Part shown: in pieces, positions 9,472 to 20,891 of the stretch | How positions within the stretch are numbered: position 1 is the first letter of the stretch | Layout: each line of letters begins with the position of its first letter | Assembly (NCBI RefSeq): GCF_026013365.1 | Contig: NZ_JAPDOE010000001.1 | Location: forward strand, 1,860,001 to 1,924,000 | Source: Paenibacillus sp. LS1 | GTDB taxonomy: Bacteria > Bacillota > Bacilli > Paenibacillales > Paenibacillaceae | DNA length: 64,000 nt | Direction of reading: 5' to 3' | Notes under the pieces: generated by a model | What the model saw: only the letters and a program-made list of their open reading frames with translations | Told to the model about the DNA's origin: nothing | Database searches by the model: none | Translations under genes and position numbers: made by a program

Positions 9472-9849
9472 ATGTCAATTAACAATAGAAAAGAACCCTT
9501 TCGCTACACATTGAAGGAACCGATCAACTTTGAGATCTATATTCTCAGCATCAATGGGGTCAACACACCACCGAAACCCATTCAGGCTGAGCTGTGTGAT
9601 ATCAGTCGATCCGGCTGTCAGCTGTCATTTCCGTTATCCCTTCCTGTAGAGAATAATGATATTCGGATTGGAATGAATATGTTGCTATTTGAAGACCCCC
9701 TATATATGGAAGGCACTCTCCGCTGGGGTCAAGAAAAAAACACCTCATGGCACTATGGTGTCCAACTCGAAATGCAGGACGGTAACCAGGACCGTCTCTC
9801 CCGAGAGATGCGAATGCTTGCAGGACAAGGCAAAATTATTGTGAAATAG
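9472..9849 (+). CDS. PilZ-domain protein, probable c-di-GMP receptor
   Basis: 125 residues from ATG 9472 after GATGGAGGAAGCC. One PilZ domain fills the protein: KEPFRYTLKEPINFEI at the N-terminus carries the basic region, and CDISRSGCQLSF contains the D/NxSxxG motif that binds cyclic di-GMP. The first RxxxR arginine pair is less clear than in canonical members (only FRYTLK is seen), so affinity is uncertain. No effector domain is attached. A stand-alone gene; such proteins commonly act on motility or exopolysaccharide. Confidence 0.8.
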   Translation: MSINNRKEPFRYTLKEPINFEIYILSINGVNTPPKPIQAELCDISRSGCQLSFPLSLPVENNDIRIGMNMLLFEDPLYMEGTLRWGQEKNTSWHYGVQLEMQDGNQDRLSREMRMLAGQGKIIVK

Positions 9850-9879
9850 TGAACTAGCCATATAGCCTGATAACAAAAA

Positions 9880-9910
9880 CAAAAAAAACAGCCCAATCAA
9901 ATTGGACTGT
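9880..9910 (-). terminator. terminator of the NCS2 permease gene
   Basis: Minus strand: ACAGTCCAAT pairs with ATTGGGCTGT (one mismatch) and is followed by eight T. It lies between convergent genes. Confidence 0.75.
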
Positions 9911-9926
9911 CGCATGTTGAGACTCT

Positions 9927-11270
9927 TTATGCCGCTTTACTGGCTGTCACTGGTTGTTCCATTTTGGACCAGTTCACTGTTTTTTCAAGCAATAATGATA
10001 CCAACACTCCCATCACGAGACCATTGCTTATAATGGGAATGAGATACATGGGCAACGTTTGAAAGGCTTCTGCAGGAATGTTCATTACAGCAACTCCAGT
10101 AAGTACCGGCAACGCTACACGATAGATCGTTTTAGAATTAAACGTTGTACCTTCAAGCGTTCTTAATGCCGTGCCGAACATCTGCAGATAGGCCACGAAC
10201 AGAACAGCACTGCCGACGCTTGGTGGTATTTGTGCAAAAAAGGCCGTAACCGAAGGTGTAAGACCCATCATACATAACAAGCCGGCTCCAATAATAAAGG
10301 CAGCCCGGCGCAGAATGCGAGTACTCTCTAGGAACCCGATTGAAGATGCAAATAAACCAAAGGGCAGCACACCCACACAGGCTGACAACATCGTGAACAG
10401 ACCCGTTAGCGCATAGGACCGCTGATATTGACGGCTTGTTGTCTCTGCCCGATATAGCTTCTCTACTGTGCTTAATGTGGTGATCGAATTCGTCATATTC
10501 ACCAGCCCTACGAAGAAAGCAGTAATGACAATGCCCGGTTCCCATCTGGGTGCTCCCCATGGAAACAACGTTAGGCCTGTTGCGATCTGATTCGGCTGTC
10601 CGCTATGCTGTCCAGGGAACAATAGACTATAAGCGATCCAGCCTGCCACAATCCCAATTAAGATTGCGTAGTTCCCCAGTTTCCCCCTGCCCTTCAATTG
10701 AATCCATGCCACCAGAAATGCAATGACAACGGATAATGCGGCAACTGGCAGATCGAAGCGGCCAAACTCCGTATATCCAATCATGCCTTTGAAAAAATTC
10801 ATGGTCAGCTGAATCGTCATCAGAAACAGCATGGCACTCTTCACCATAGGTGTGAACAGCTTTTGCAGCACTTGCGCTGCCCCCAGCCAGCCCAGAACCA
10901 TCATCGTTAGTCCTGCTAACAGAAAACCTGCAGCCAGTCCACCGCCAATACGCTCCAGACTCATACCTGCTGATGAAGCAGATACCGTCAAGCTTAGTGT
11001 TAATCCCCACCATAATCCTGAAGGACCATCCATGACCGCATATCGGTGACCGAATACAGCTTGAAGAATACACACTGCTCCGGTAAGTATAAAGGCGTGC
11101 TGCATCGAGGCAGCGATCGCATCCGGGGACAGATGAAAATTATGTCCAATCGATAGCGGAACAACAACGGTATTGGTAAACAGGAAGAAAAACCACTGTA
11201 TGCCCGCCAAAATCAGTGAAGATACGTCCTTCATATTCTTTTGTGAAAAATGCTCTAGATGTCTGTTCAT
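9927..11270 (-). CDS. NCS2-family purine/pyrimidine permease
   Basis: 447 residues with about 12-14 membrane helices. The NCS2 Q-H motif is present in helix 1 (MQHAFILTG), and the family continues with DGPSGLWWGL and TEFGRFDLP. It probably imports a nucleobase (uracil, xanthine or similar) with protons across the cytoplasmic membrane; the substrate cannot be decided. ATG 11270 follows AAAGGATAT. It is 50 bp downstream of the ankyrin gene on the same strand and likely cotranscribed. Confidence 0.82.
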   Translation of the reverse strand: MNRHLEHFSQKNMKDVSSLILAGIQWFFFLFTNTVVVPLSIGHNFHLSPDAIAASMQHAFILTGAVCILQAVFGHRYAVMDGPSGLWWGLTLSLTVSASSAGMSLERIGGGLAAGFLLAGLTMMVLGWLGAAQVLQKLFTPMVKSAMLFLMTIQLTMNFFKGMIGYTEFGRFDLPVAALSVVIAFLVAWIQLKGRGKLGNYAILIGIVAGWIAYSLLFPGQHSGQPNQIATGLTLFPWGAPRWEPGIVITAFFVGLVNMTNSITTLSTVEKLYRAETTSRQYQRSYALTGLFTMLSACVGVLPFGLFASSIGFLESTRILRRAAFIIGAGLLCMMGLTPSVTAFFAQIPPSVGSAVLFVAYLQMFGTALRTLEGTTFNSKTIYRVALPVLTGVAVMNIPAEAFQTLPMYLIPIISNGLVMGVLVSLLLEKTVNWSKMEQPVTASKAA

Positions 11271-11320
11271 TCGTTAGGAATATCCTTTCACTGTTCTGTA
11301 TCATAAATGTATAAGTCGCT

Positions 11321-11905
11321 TCAGACTTGGGTTAATAGTCGTTCCATCTCGGTATATTGATGCTTGCGCGCATGTGCAAGCGGTGTAATCCCGTCCCGAT
11401 CCGCGATCTTTGGATCTGCACCATATTGCAAAAGCAAAGCGACAATTTCCTGATGACGTACTCCACCATCTCCCAAAATGACCGCTTCCAACAAGGCTGT
11501 CCAACCCAGGTTGTTGATATGGTTTACATCCACATCGCTGCGTGTCAGCAGCAGTTCCACGATGTTCACATGTCCCCGATCCGCCGCAGGGATAAGGGCT
11601 GTACCGCCGAAACGATTGGTTAACCTTGTATCTGCACCTGCTGTAATCGCCAATTCCACCATGTCATACATACCCTCGGCACTCGCGTATAACAGCGTAT
11701 TGTCCAATCGTGCATCCTGAAGGTTAATGTTCGCACCGGCGTCAACCAGCATCCTTGCCGTATCTATCTTGTTACCGTGTACCGCAGCCATCAGAGCTGT
11801 TCTCCCCAATGCATCCTGTTCATTCAACCGGCTACCCTGTGCGATAAATCGAATGACCTCATCGGTATGCCCTGCTTGAGCGGCATCATGTATTGTTCTA
11901 ACCAA
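11321..11905 (-). CDS. ankyrin-repeat protein
   Basis: 194 residues made of about five ankyrin repeats: ALGRTALMAAVHGNKIDTAR, LLYASAEGMYDMVELAI, FGGTALIPAADRGHVNIVE, LGWTALLEAVILGD and DGITPLAHARKHQYTEME. Each has the TALxxAxxxGhxxhVxxLL pattern. The start is a TTG at 11905 preceded by GGAGGATGAAGC. There is no signal peptide. Bacterial ankyrin proteins of this size are usually small cytosolic binding modules; the partner is unknown. It is divergent from the LysR regulator and upstream of the NCS2 permease. Confidence 0.82.
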   Translation of the reverse strand: MVRTIHDAAQAGHTDEVIRFIAQGSRLNEQDALGRTALMAAVHGNKIDTARMLVDAGANINLQDARLDNTLLYASAEGMYDMVELAITAGADTRLTNRFGGTALIPAADRGHVNIVELLLTRSDVDVNHINNLGWTALLEAVILGDGGVRHQEIVALLLQYGADPKIADRDGITPLAHARKHQYTEMERLLTQV

Positions 11906-12088
11906 GTTGCTTCATCCTCCAATTCCAGGTCTTTCTCATGCAGTAACATTCATATAGAAACCAAGCCCTGTTAGTCAGGTATGCAAATCTAATGTATAGT
12001 AACATAAGATCGTAGTATATTAAAAATACATGTTTTGTTGGCTTTCTATATGAAATACATATACATTGCAGGCGAAGGAGACAACTAC
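11906..12088. promoter_or_regulatory. divergent promoter region, ankyrin/permease operon and LysR gene
   Basis: 183 bp between divergent genes, AT-rich with GTAGTATATTAAAAATACAT near the LysR side. LysR proteins typically bind such shared regions. No precise operator is called. Confidence 0.4.
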
Positions 12089-12994
12089 TTGGATATCAAA
12101 CAATGTCGCTATTTCATTGCCATTGCCGAGGAAAAACAGATTACAGCCGCAGCCCGAAGACTGCACATGGCTCAGCCACCCTTAAGCCAGCAGCTTAAGT
12201 TAATGGAAGAAGAACTTGGCGTGATTCTATTTGAACGCAGAGGGCGCATGATGGAGCTAACGCAGGCGGGTCGCAGTTTCTATGATTATGCGGTTACCCT
12301 GACCAAATATATGGAGGAAGCTGTAATGGAGATGCAAAGTTTCCGTCACGGCATACGGGGCAAACTCGCCATCGGCATCAATACCATATCGGATCGCCTG
12401 ATCCCCCAAGCACTTCAAAAGTTCCGCACCACCCACCCACAGGTGACCTATAAAATTCAGCAAAATGAATCTGCTCAATTATGCCGATTGCTGGAAGATG
12501 GCAAAGTTGAACTTGCCTGTGTACGCATGCCTGTCCAGACCGAACGCTATGAGGTGCTGCACCTGCCACAGGAGCCCCTTTTCTATATTTCTTCAACACC
12601 CCTGGATAGCCCGACGGAATTGGGACCAGGAGCGGAAATGAGGACTTATTTTGAGCAACTTACAGGTATCCCTCTACTGCTTCCAAGTACAGAAGGACTC
12701 GGTATGTTTGAGCTAATTTTGGACAAGTTCCGGGAGCATCAGGTTACCCCCTCCATCATGGGCGAATGCTCGGACATTAATATGTTGCTGGAGCTGGTCC
12801 GACTCGGCTTCGCCAGTTCCATCGTGCCACATACGGTACTGCAGCTATACCAAGAGCACCCTTTCCACGTATATCGCATTCAGGATCAGCATTCCACGGT
12901 TGGCTCGGCGCTGATCTGGCTGCAGAACCGCTATCTGTCCAAGCCTGCACAACACTTTGTGCAATTGGTACAGGGTATGCTTCCCGTGGTGTAA
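12089..12994 (+). CDS. LysR-family transcriptional regulator
   Basis: 301 residues. The start is TTG 12089, eight bases after GCGAAGGAG; upstream in-frame starts lack an RBS. Residues 1-60 are the LysR winged HTH (FIAIAEEKQITAAARRLHMAQPPLSQQLK). The rest is the periplasmic-binding-protein-like effector domain (IGINTISDRLIPQAL ... VPHTVLQLY). It is divergent from the ankyrin/NCS2 permease operon, its most likely target. Effector unknown. Confidence 0.88.
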   Translation: MDIKQCRYFIAIAEEKQITAAARRLHMAQPPLSQQLKLMEEELGVILFERRGRMMELTQAGRSFYDYAVTLTKYMEEAVMEMQSFRHGIRGKLAIGINTISDRLIPQALQKFRTTHPQVTYKIQQNESAQLCRLLEDGKVELACVRMPVQTERYEVLHLPQEPLFYISSTPLDSPTELGPGAEMRTYFEQLTGIPLLLPSTEGLGMFELILDKFREHQVTPSIMGECSDINMLLELVRLGFASSIVPHTVLQLYQEHPFHVYRIQDQHSTVGSALIWLQNRYLSKPAQHFVQLVQGMLPVV

Positions 12995-13010
12995 AAGGCT
13001 ATAAGCAAAA

Positions 13011-13054
13011 AAACAGCAGCTTTACCGGATCACATTCCGGTGAAGCTGCTGTTT
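13011..13054. terminator. bidirectional terminator between the LysR gene and bglP
   Basis: A 19-base arm (13011-13029) pairs nearly perfectly with 13036-13054 (AACAGCAGCTT...AAGCTGCTGTT), with A-run and T-rich flanks, between two converging genes. Confidence 0.85.
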
Positions 13055-13065
13055 CGTTCTTATGG

Positions 13066-14976
13066 TTAAGCTTTAGCTGTGAACAACAAGTCTTTTTCTT
13101 TGATCGTAGTGCGACCAGCAGACTCAATGGACTCATATTGATGCATGTTCGTAATAATGACTGGTGTAATCGTTGTGTAACCGGCTTTTTCGATCTGTTC
13201 CCGGTCGAACTCCATCAGTACATCGCCTACCGCAACCTTCGCACCTGCTTGAACTTTAGGAGAGAAGAATTGACCTTTCAGCTTCACGGTATCAATCCCG
13301 ATATGAATCAACATTTCTGCGCCTGTATCACTTACCAGACCAATGGCATGTCCGCTCTTCGATAACGAGAACACGGTTCCGTTAATCGGAGAAACCACGC
13401 GGCCTTCAGATGGTTGAATCGCGAATCCTTTACCCATAATCTCTTCGGAGAATGCAGGGTCTGGCACTTCGCTCAGTGGTTTAACTTCACCAGTGATCGG
13501 GCTGAATACTTGCTCATCTTGTGCTTTTGCTTCTTCAGTTACAGCAGTAGCAGAAGTTGTTGCAGCTGGTGTTGCAGGCTCAGCTACTGGTGCAGCTACT
13601 GGCTCCGGTGCATTTTCTTCTTGGAATCCAAGAATGTACGTCAGTACCGCAGCAGCTACGATAGCAATCAAACCACCTGCCAGAGCATAGAGTAGTGTGC
13701 TAACTGCCGGGCTAATAAATGCTGCAATACTTGGCAGACCTACTAGACCTGTAAGTACATAAGCTTTAACATTGACGATCCCCATGAATCCACCTGCAAC
13801 AGCACCACCGATAAGCGCTGCAATAAATGGTTTTTTGAACTTCATGTTGATACCATACATCGCTGGTTCCGTGATCCCCATAATAGCCGTAAGACCTGTG
13901 GAATAAGCAAGCGATTTGGTTTTAGCATTTTTCGATCTGAGACCCACACCAAATGCTGCGCCACCTTGTGCCAAGTTAGCTGCAAACATCAGTGGAATAA
14001 TAAAGTCGTAACCCAGGGATGTCATCGAACCGACAATGATCGGCAACAGTGCATAGTGCATACCTGTAATGATCAGCAGTGACATCGTACCACCAATCAG
14101 GATACTTGCGAAGATGGACATGTTGTCGAACAACCATGAAATACCACCTGACAAACCATTACCAAGAACCGTACCGAGTGGTCCAACAGTCATCAACGTC
14201 AGTGGAACCATAATTAATAGAGTAACCGTTGGAACAATCAGAAGCTTCAGTGAAGCATGTGTAACGCGATCAACAGCTTTCTCTACATAAGAAGCAATCC
14301 AGATGGCGAGAATGATCGGAATAACCGTAGAAGAATACGTTGCTGCTATAACCTTAATCCCCACAAATGTGGTGTCACCATTGGCAAGCAAAGCTGTAAT
14401 CGTCGGGTGCATAATGCCCGCTGCTAATGCTGCGGCAATATACATATTGCTACCCAGCTTACGTGCTGCACTGATTGCCAGAATGATTGGCAGGAAGTAG
14501 AATGCACCGTCACCGATCGCCGACAAAATGATGTAGGTCGAGCTGGTATCGGACAACCACCCCAGGGCTACCAGGATAGCCACGATCCCTTTGATCATAC
14601 CTGCACCTGTAATTGCTGGCAGAATCGGTGTAAATATGCCGGAAATGAAGTCGAACAGAGCACTTACCGGATTTCTCTTTTTCTTTTCTCCAGTTGAAGC
14701 ACCAGATGATGCATTATCTGCGTTTGGTGATTTGGACATGTTGCCAACAAGTGCGTTATACACTACAGGTACATCGTTACCGATGATAACCTGGAACTGT
14801 CCACCGTTCTCCATAACGCCCATAACGCCTGGTGTATTTTTTAGCGTCGCTTTGTCCGCTTTTTTGTTGTCATTCAGATTAAATCTGAGTCTTGTCATAC
14901 AGTGTGTGACTTGATCAACGTTCTCTTCGCCACCAACAAGCTTCAAAATATCCTTGGACAATTGTTGTTTATCCAT
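13066..14976 (-). CDS. bglP: beta-glucoside PTS permease, EIIBCA
   Basis: 636 residues. Imports and phosphorylates aryl-beta-glucosides or cellobiose-type sugars using phosphoenolpyruvate. EIIB is residues 1-85 with phospho-acceptor Cys26 (VTHCMTRLRF). EIIC spans about 105-460 with ten or so membrane helices and MGITEPAMYGI, the conserved EIIC loop. An Ala/Pro/Thr linker (PVAAPVAEPATPA) leads to EIIA at about 490-636 with the active histidine in MLIHIGIDTVKLKG. It is last in the licT-bglP unit and preceded by a RAT/terminator, so its transcription depends on LicT. The GH1 genes upstream on the same strand hydrolyse the phosphorylated product. Confidence 0.92.
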   Translation of the reverse strand: MDKQQLSKDILKLVGGEENVDQVTHCMTRLRFNLNDNKKADKATLKNTPGVMGVMENGGQFQVIIGNDVPVVYNALVGNMSKSPNADNASSGASTGEKKKRNPVSALFDFISGIFTPILPAITGAGMIKGIVAILVALGWLSDTSSTYIILSAIGDGAFYFLPIILAISAARKLGSNMYIAAALAAGIMHPTITALLANGDTTFVGIKVIAATYSSTVIPIILAIWIASYVEKAVDRVTHASLKLLIVPTVTLLIMVPLTLMTVGPLGTVLGNGLSGGISWLFDNMSIFASILIGGTMSLLIITGMHYALLPIIVGSMTSLGYDFIIPLMFAANLAQGGAAFGVGLRSKNAKTKSLAYSTGLTAIMGITEPAMYGINMKFKKPFIAALIGGAVAGGFMGIVNVKAYVLTGLVGLPSIAAFISPAVSTLLYALAGGLIAIVAAAVLTYILGFQEENAPEPVAAPVAEPATPAATTSATAVTEEAKAQDEQVFSPITGEVKPLSEVPDPAFSEEIMGKGFAIQPSEGRVVSPINGTVFSLSKSGHAIGLVSDTGAEMLIHIGIDTVKLKGQFFSPKVQAGAKVAVGDVLMEFDREQIEKAGYTTITPVIITNMHQYESIESAGRTTIKEKDLLFTAKA

Positions 14977-15015
14977 TGTGTTTTGCTCCTTTTATGTGTA
15001 ATGAAGGTTAAAAAA

Positions 15016-15076
15016 AAACCTAAACACTGAATAATGACAAAGCAGATAAGCTTATCATTATTCAACGTTTAGGTTT
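15016..15076 (-). terminator. LicT-controlled leader terminator before bglP
   Basis: Minus strand: AACCTAAACGTTGAATAATGA pairs with its near-complement TCATTATTCAGTGTTTAGGTT and is followed by nine T. Its 5' arm overlaps the 3' end of the RAT, the arrangement needed for antitermination. Confidence 0.9.
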
Positions 15077-15099
15077 TGCCTTTTTAGCAGTAACAATCC
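15072..15099 (-). promoter_or_regulatory. RAT antiterminator target of LicT before bglP
   Basis: Minus strand reads GGATTGTTACTGC, a short AT loop, then GGCAAAACC. Both conserved halves of the LicT/BglG ribonucleic antiterminator are intact. Binding of dephosphorylated-at-PRD1 LicT here would block the overlapping terminator. Confidence 0.92.
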
Positions 15100-15104
15100 C
15101 AATT

Positions 15105-15956
15105 TTATTCGATTGTTTGTTCATTTCTGACAACTCGTTCAATATGAATGGTCAGATACAGTATTTCTTCCTTGGACAACACCCGATTATAGATCTTACG
15201 AGTATAGTCACTGATCCTTACTGCACATGCATGTGCTTCCGGATACTGCTTGCTCACCAAGTCATGAAGCGGATTATCTTCTTCTTTATCTTCAATCGCC
15301 ATTCCTTGCAACACACGTTGGGCAAAGAACTTCAGATGAGTTAAAAATCGATAATAACTCAATGAATCTTCATCAAGCTCGATTACAAAACTACGTCTTA
15401 CAATGTTAAGTATGTCCTTAACGATATTCGTAATGCTGATCGTTTCCCTCATCTCACCGTTCATCTGAGCATTAACCAGATGCATCGCAATGAATGCGCA
15501 TTCGTCTTCGGGAAGCAGGACACCTAATGTTTCCTCAATAATCTGTAGCGCCTTAAGCCCAATGGCATATTCCTTCCGGTACATGCGCTTGATCTCCCAA
15601 AACAGTGCGTTACGGATCTGCAATCCTTGACGATGTCGATCAATGGCAAAATGAATATGATCCGTCAGTGAAATGTAGATGCTTTCATGCAGCTTCTCAC
15701 CTAACACCGTCTCGGCATAACGGATAATCTCATCCGAGCACTCGACATATTCAACCGGGATATCAGACAGAAGCGTTTTGAGTTTCTGTGATACTTCCTT
15801 ACTTTCAAGCGAGAATATTTTTTCGACGAGACTCTCGTCTATTGATTCACCAGTATGCTTTTTGAAGGCAATTCCACGTCCCATAACGACCAGTTCGTTT
15901 CCTCCCGGATCAATTACGGTAACTACGTTGTTGTTAAGCACCTTCTCAATTTTCAT
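15105..15956 (-). CDS. licT: BglG/LicT-family transcription antiterminator
   Basis: 283 residues. Residues 1-55 are the co-antiterminator RNA-binding domain (KIEKVLNNNVVTV, GRGIAFKKHTGE). PRD1 follows with conserved histidines in SLTDHIHFAIDRH and FIAMHLVNAQ. PRD2 has them in the HLKFFAQRVL and LTIHIERVV regions. PTS-dependent phosphorylation of these histidines tells the protein whether sugar is being imported and whether glycolysis is saturated. It should bind the four RATs at 15072, 16032, 17760 and 19400, including one in its own leader (autoregulation). ATG 15956 follows GGTGATG. Confidence 0.93.
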   Translation of the reverse strand: MKIEKVLNNNVVTVIDPGGNELVVMGRGIAFKKHTGESIDESLVEKIFSLESKEVSQKLKTLLSDIPVEYVECSDEIIRYAETVLGEKLHESIYISLTDHIHFAIDRHRQGLQIRNALFWEIKRMYRKEYAIGLKALQIIEETLGVLLPEDECAFIAMHLVNAQMNGEMRETISITNIVKDILNIVRRSFVIELDEDSLSYYRFLTHLKFFAQRVLQGMAIEDKEEDNPLHDLVSKQYPEAHACAVRISDYTRKIYNRVLSKEEILYLTIHIERVVRNEQTIE

Positions 15957-15992
15957 TTCTTCACATCACCTTGCACCGTCAAAGTAGTAAAA

Positions 15993-16040
15993 GGCAAAAC
16001 CAAAGCAGGTCACGAAATATGCCCTGCTTCTGGTTTTGCC
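15993..16040 (-). terminator. LicT-controlled leader terminator before licT
   Basis: Minus strand: GGCAAAACCAGAAGCAGG pairs with CCTGCTTTGGTTTTGCC and is followed by TTTT. The 5' arm contains the last nine bases of the RAT. Confidence 0.85.
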
Positions 16041-16060
16041 TGATTGAACAGTAACAATCC
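16032..16060 (-). promoter_or_regulatory. RAT antiterminator target in the licT leader
   Basis: Minus strand GGATTGTTACTGTTCAATCA then GGCAAAACC; matches the LicT RAT halves. It implies that licT stimulates its own expression. Confidence 0.92.
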
Positions 16061-16082
16061 AGTATTCATTAGCCTTAGGCCC

Positions 16083-16111
16083 ATCTTACCATATAATTAT
16101 CCATATGACAA
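16083..16111 (-). promoter_or_regulatory. sigma-A promoter of licT-bglP
   Basis: Minus strand -35 TTGTCA (16111-16106), 17-bp spacer, -10 TAAGAT (16088-16083). It starts a leader of about 120 nt containing the RAT and terminator. Confidence 0.8.
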
Positions 16112-16119
16112 CGTTTTTG

Positions 16120-16133
16120 TGAAAGCGGTTAAT
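16120..16133. promoter_or_regulatory. candidate cre (CcpA) site upstream of the licT promoter
   Basis: TGAAAGCGGTTAAT matches 12 of 14 positions of the cre consensus TGWAANCGNTNWCA. It lies just upstream of the -35 box, so CcpA could affect the promoter; the sign of the effect cannot be read. Confidence 0.5.
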
Positions 16134-16189
16134 GTGCGTTAATGTGACATAAGAAGGTGCTTATACAACTATGCTTGAAGAACTAGTAT

Positions 16190-17629
<1,440 letters not shown>

Positions 17630-17639
17630 CTAATAACGG

Positions 17640-17759
17640 TATTTTAATTCTTTGTCTAAATGCATTACTCTATCCTTTGCCGACAGGAAAAAGCGGACAA
17701 TCTCCAACTAAAAGGGCCATCAGGAAAATTAGATTCCTTCCATGCCAACTTTCGCGTTA
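17640..17759 (-). other. leader between the two GH1 genes
   Basis: After the RAT the minus strand can fold GGCATGGAAGG... with a complementary TTTTCC..ATGGCC arm, followed by CCCTTTTAG. This is a plausible but imperfect terminator. No separate ORF is supported. Confidence 0.4.
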
Positions 17760-17791
17760 GGTTTTGCCCGCTTTACATGCGGTTACAATCC
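17760..17791 (-). promoter_or_regulatory. RAT-like antiterminator target before the second GH1 gene
   Basis: Minus strand GGATTGTAACCGC, a loop, then GCGGGCAAAACC. It differs from the licT and bglP RATs by TAAC instead of TTAC and by a longer G-C stem. The terminator that follows is weaker than the others. Confidence 0.8.
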
Positions 17792-17805
17792 TGGAAACGA
17801 GAATT

Positions 17806-19305
<1,500 letters not shown>

Positions 19306-19337
19306 TTAAAAACTGTAATTCAGAGCAGAAAACAAGA

Positions 19338-19405
19338 AAAACCTAAACTCAAGGTAAAATAGCACCAAAAAAAGGGGCCTTCATTTCACCATCAGTTTAG
19401 GTTTT
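19338..19405 (-). terminator. LicT-controlled leader terminator before the first GH1 gene
   Basis: Minus strand AAAACCTAAACT (19405-19394) pairs with AGTTTAGGTTTT (19349-19338), followed by TTCTTG. The 44-nt loop is long, but the arm overlaps the RAT exactly as in the other leaders. Confidence 0.75.
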
Positions 19406-19428
19406 GCCTGTCTTCACAGTTACAATCC
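19400..19428 (-). promoter_or_regulatory. RAT antiterminator target before the first GH1 gene
   Basis: Minus strand GGATTGTAACTGTGAAGACA then GGCAAAACC. Both halves are conserved, with the TAAC variant shared with the RAT at 17760. Confidence 0.9.
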
Positions 19429-19443
19429 ATCAAAAGATGTTAT

Positions 19444-19486
19444 TGCATATTCTGTTGTGCTTGCTCTTGTAATGTAAGCGTAACAT
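19444..19486 (-). promoter_or_regulatory. possible promoter and cre site of the GH1 operon
   Basis: Minus strand -35 TTACAA (19472-19467), 17-bp spacer, -10-like TATGCA (19449-19444). The -35 end overlaps ATGTAAGCGTAACAT (19472-19486), which fits WTGNAANCGNWNNCW at all but one position and may be a CcpA operator. The -10 is weak. Confidence 0.4.
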
Positions 19487-19756
19487 ATCTATTTTGCAAA
19501 ATCAACTTCACGATTAGTCGAGTCCATTGGCAGGACTTTGGTCCTCTAAATTCGGGATTTTATTCTTGCCTGATCAAACTACGCCAGATGAATACCTTTC
19601 ACACTCATGTAAAATTACTCCCCGTATTGCAAGATGTAACACCGAAGTCCTATCTCTCACAATTCATCCTAAAGCCGCTTGAAACCACCCTTGGAACAGG
19701 TAGACTTAATTTTAAATGTTTTTTCGGGGGAAAGACTATTTTAGGAGGATTAAGAA
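19487..19756. other. intergenic region between the divergent GH1 operon and SUFU gene
   Basis: No ORF is supported. The only clear element is the strong RBS TAGGAGGATTAAG ending just before the ATG at 19757. Confidence 0.4.
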
Positions 19757-20821
19757 ATGACACATGAAGAAAACACATCCGGTTGGGATGCGATTGATCA
19801 AGCGGTCGGAGAACTGTACGGAGAACAGGAGCCGCAGCATTATGGCACATCGATTCCTTATATGCTTGGAGGTCCGGACCCGCTCGACGGCATCAGCGTT
19901 TATACGGCGAACACCCCCATGCCTCATTGGCATTTTGTCACCTATGGTTTCTCTGAATTATATGAAAAAGAGATGCAGGATGCATCCAAAAGCGGGTATG
20001 GTTTTGAACTCACATTTCGACTTACGCGCAGCGAAAATGAGACTGAACCGCCAGCTTGGGCACTGAATCTATTACAAAATGTGGGACGATACGTTTTCAA
20101 CAGCGGAAATGTCTTCCACGCAGGAGATTATATGGATGCCAATGGCCCGATCTGCCTGGAATCCGATACGCTGCTGACAGCTCTCTCGTTTATTGAAGAC
20201 CCGGATCTGCCCGAGATCTCCACGCCCAATGGCACAGTGCAATTTATTCAGATGGTTGGCATCACAGGTCGTGAACTGGAAATGATTCAAACCTGGAACG
20301 CTCGCGGCTTCCTGTCTGCCTGCTCCAGTTTCATGCCCAAATATGTGACGGATCTAATGCGAAATTCGTATGCAGATATCCCTTCTGTTATACAAGCAGT
20401 CCAACTTGGAATCGAACAGGACGGGTCAAGTACTGCGTTTTTATTCATACAACAACTGAGCTGGGAGTCCCCGCGCAAAAAAATACTGCAAAAAACCGTT
20501 CCGGCCAAACTCCAGCTTGGAGCCAATCAGACCGTTTTAATTGGTAACATTCTTCGCAGCCGAATGTCAAAAGGTGAATCTCTGTCGTTAATCGGACCTA
20601 ATATTAGTATCCTGTTCGAAGCCGGTGAACATCCCACCGTGCTGGAATCAGACAAACAAATTACACTGACGGTGAACAAGCAGATCGTTGAGGAACTGGC
20701 ACAGAATCTCCGTCCGGTTGAAGGGACATTCGAGATTATTTCTTTGGATCGTCTCCTCGTTCAGATTGTTAAAACAGAGATTAAGGACCAGGAAGGACAC
20801 GTCATCAAAACAATCGGCTGA
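19757..20821 (+). CDS. suppressor-of-fused (SUFU) domain protein
   Basis: 354 residues from ATG 19757 after TTAGGAGGATTAAGAA. The N-terminal 190 residues are a bacterial SUFU domain: WDAIDQAVGELYG, HWHFVTYGFSELYEKE, GYGFELTFRL, PPAWALNLLQNVGRYVFNSGN and FHAGDYMDANGPI. The remaining 150 residues form a second beta-rich region (LGANQTVLIGNILRSRMSKG, FEIISLDRLLVQIV) not seen in minimal family members. Bacterial SUFU proteins often occur as immunity proteins in toxin loci, but no toxin is next to this one. Cytosolic. Function unproven. Confidence 0.85.
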   Translation: MTHEENTSGWDAIDQAVGELYGEQEPQHYGTSIPYMLGGPDPLDGISVYTANTPMPHWHFVTYGFSELYEKEMQDASKSGYGFELTFRLTRSENETEPPAWALNLLQNVGRYVFNSGNVFHAGDYMDANGPICLESDTLLTALSFIEDPDLPEISTPNGTVQFIQMVGITGRELEMIQTWNARGFLSACSSFMPKYVTDLMRNSYADIPSVIQAVQLGIEQDGSSTAFLFIQQLSWESPRKKILQKTVPAKLQLGANQTVLIGNILRSRMSKGESLSLIGPNISILFEAGEHPTVLESDKQITLTVNKQIVEELAQNLRPVEGTFEIISLDRLLVQIVKTEIKDQEGHVIKTIG

Positions 20822-20891
20822 GACCACTCTCAGATGTAATACAAGAACTGCTTTTTTTCGCTTAAAGACTGTGCAGCAAGGAGGAAACAAC

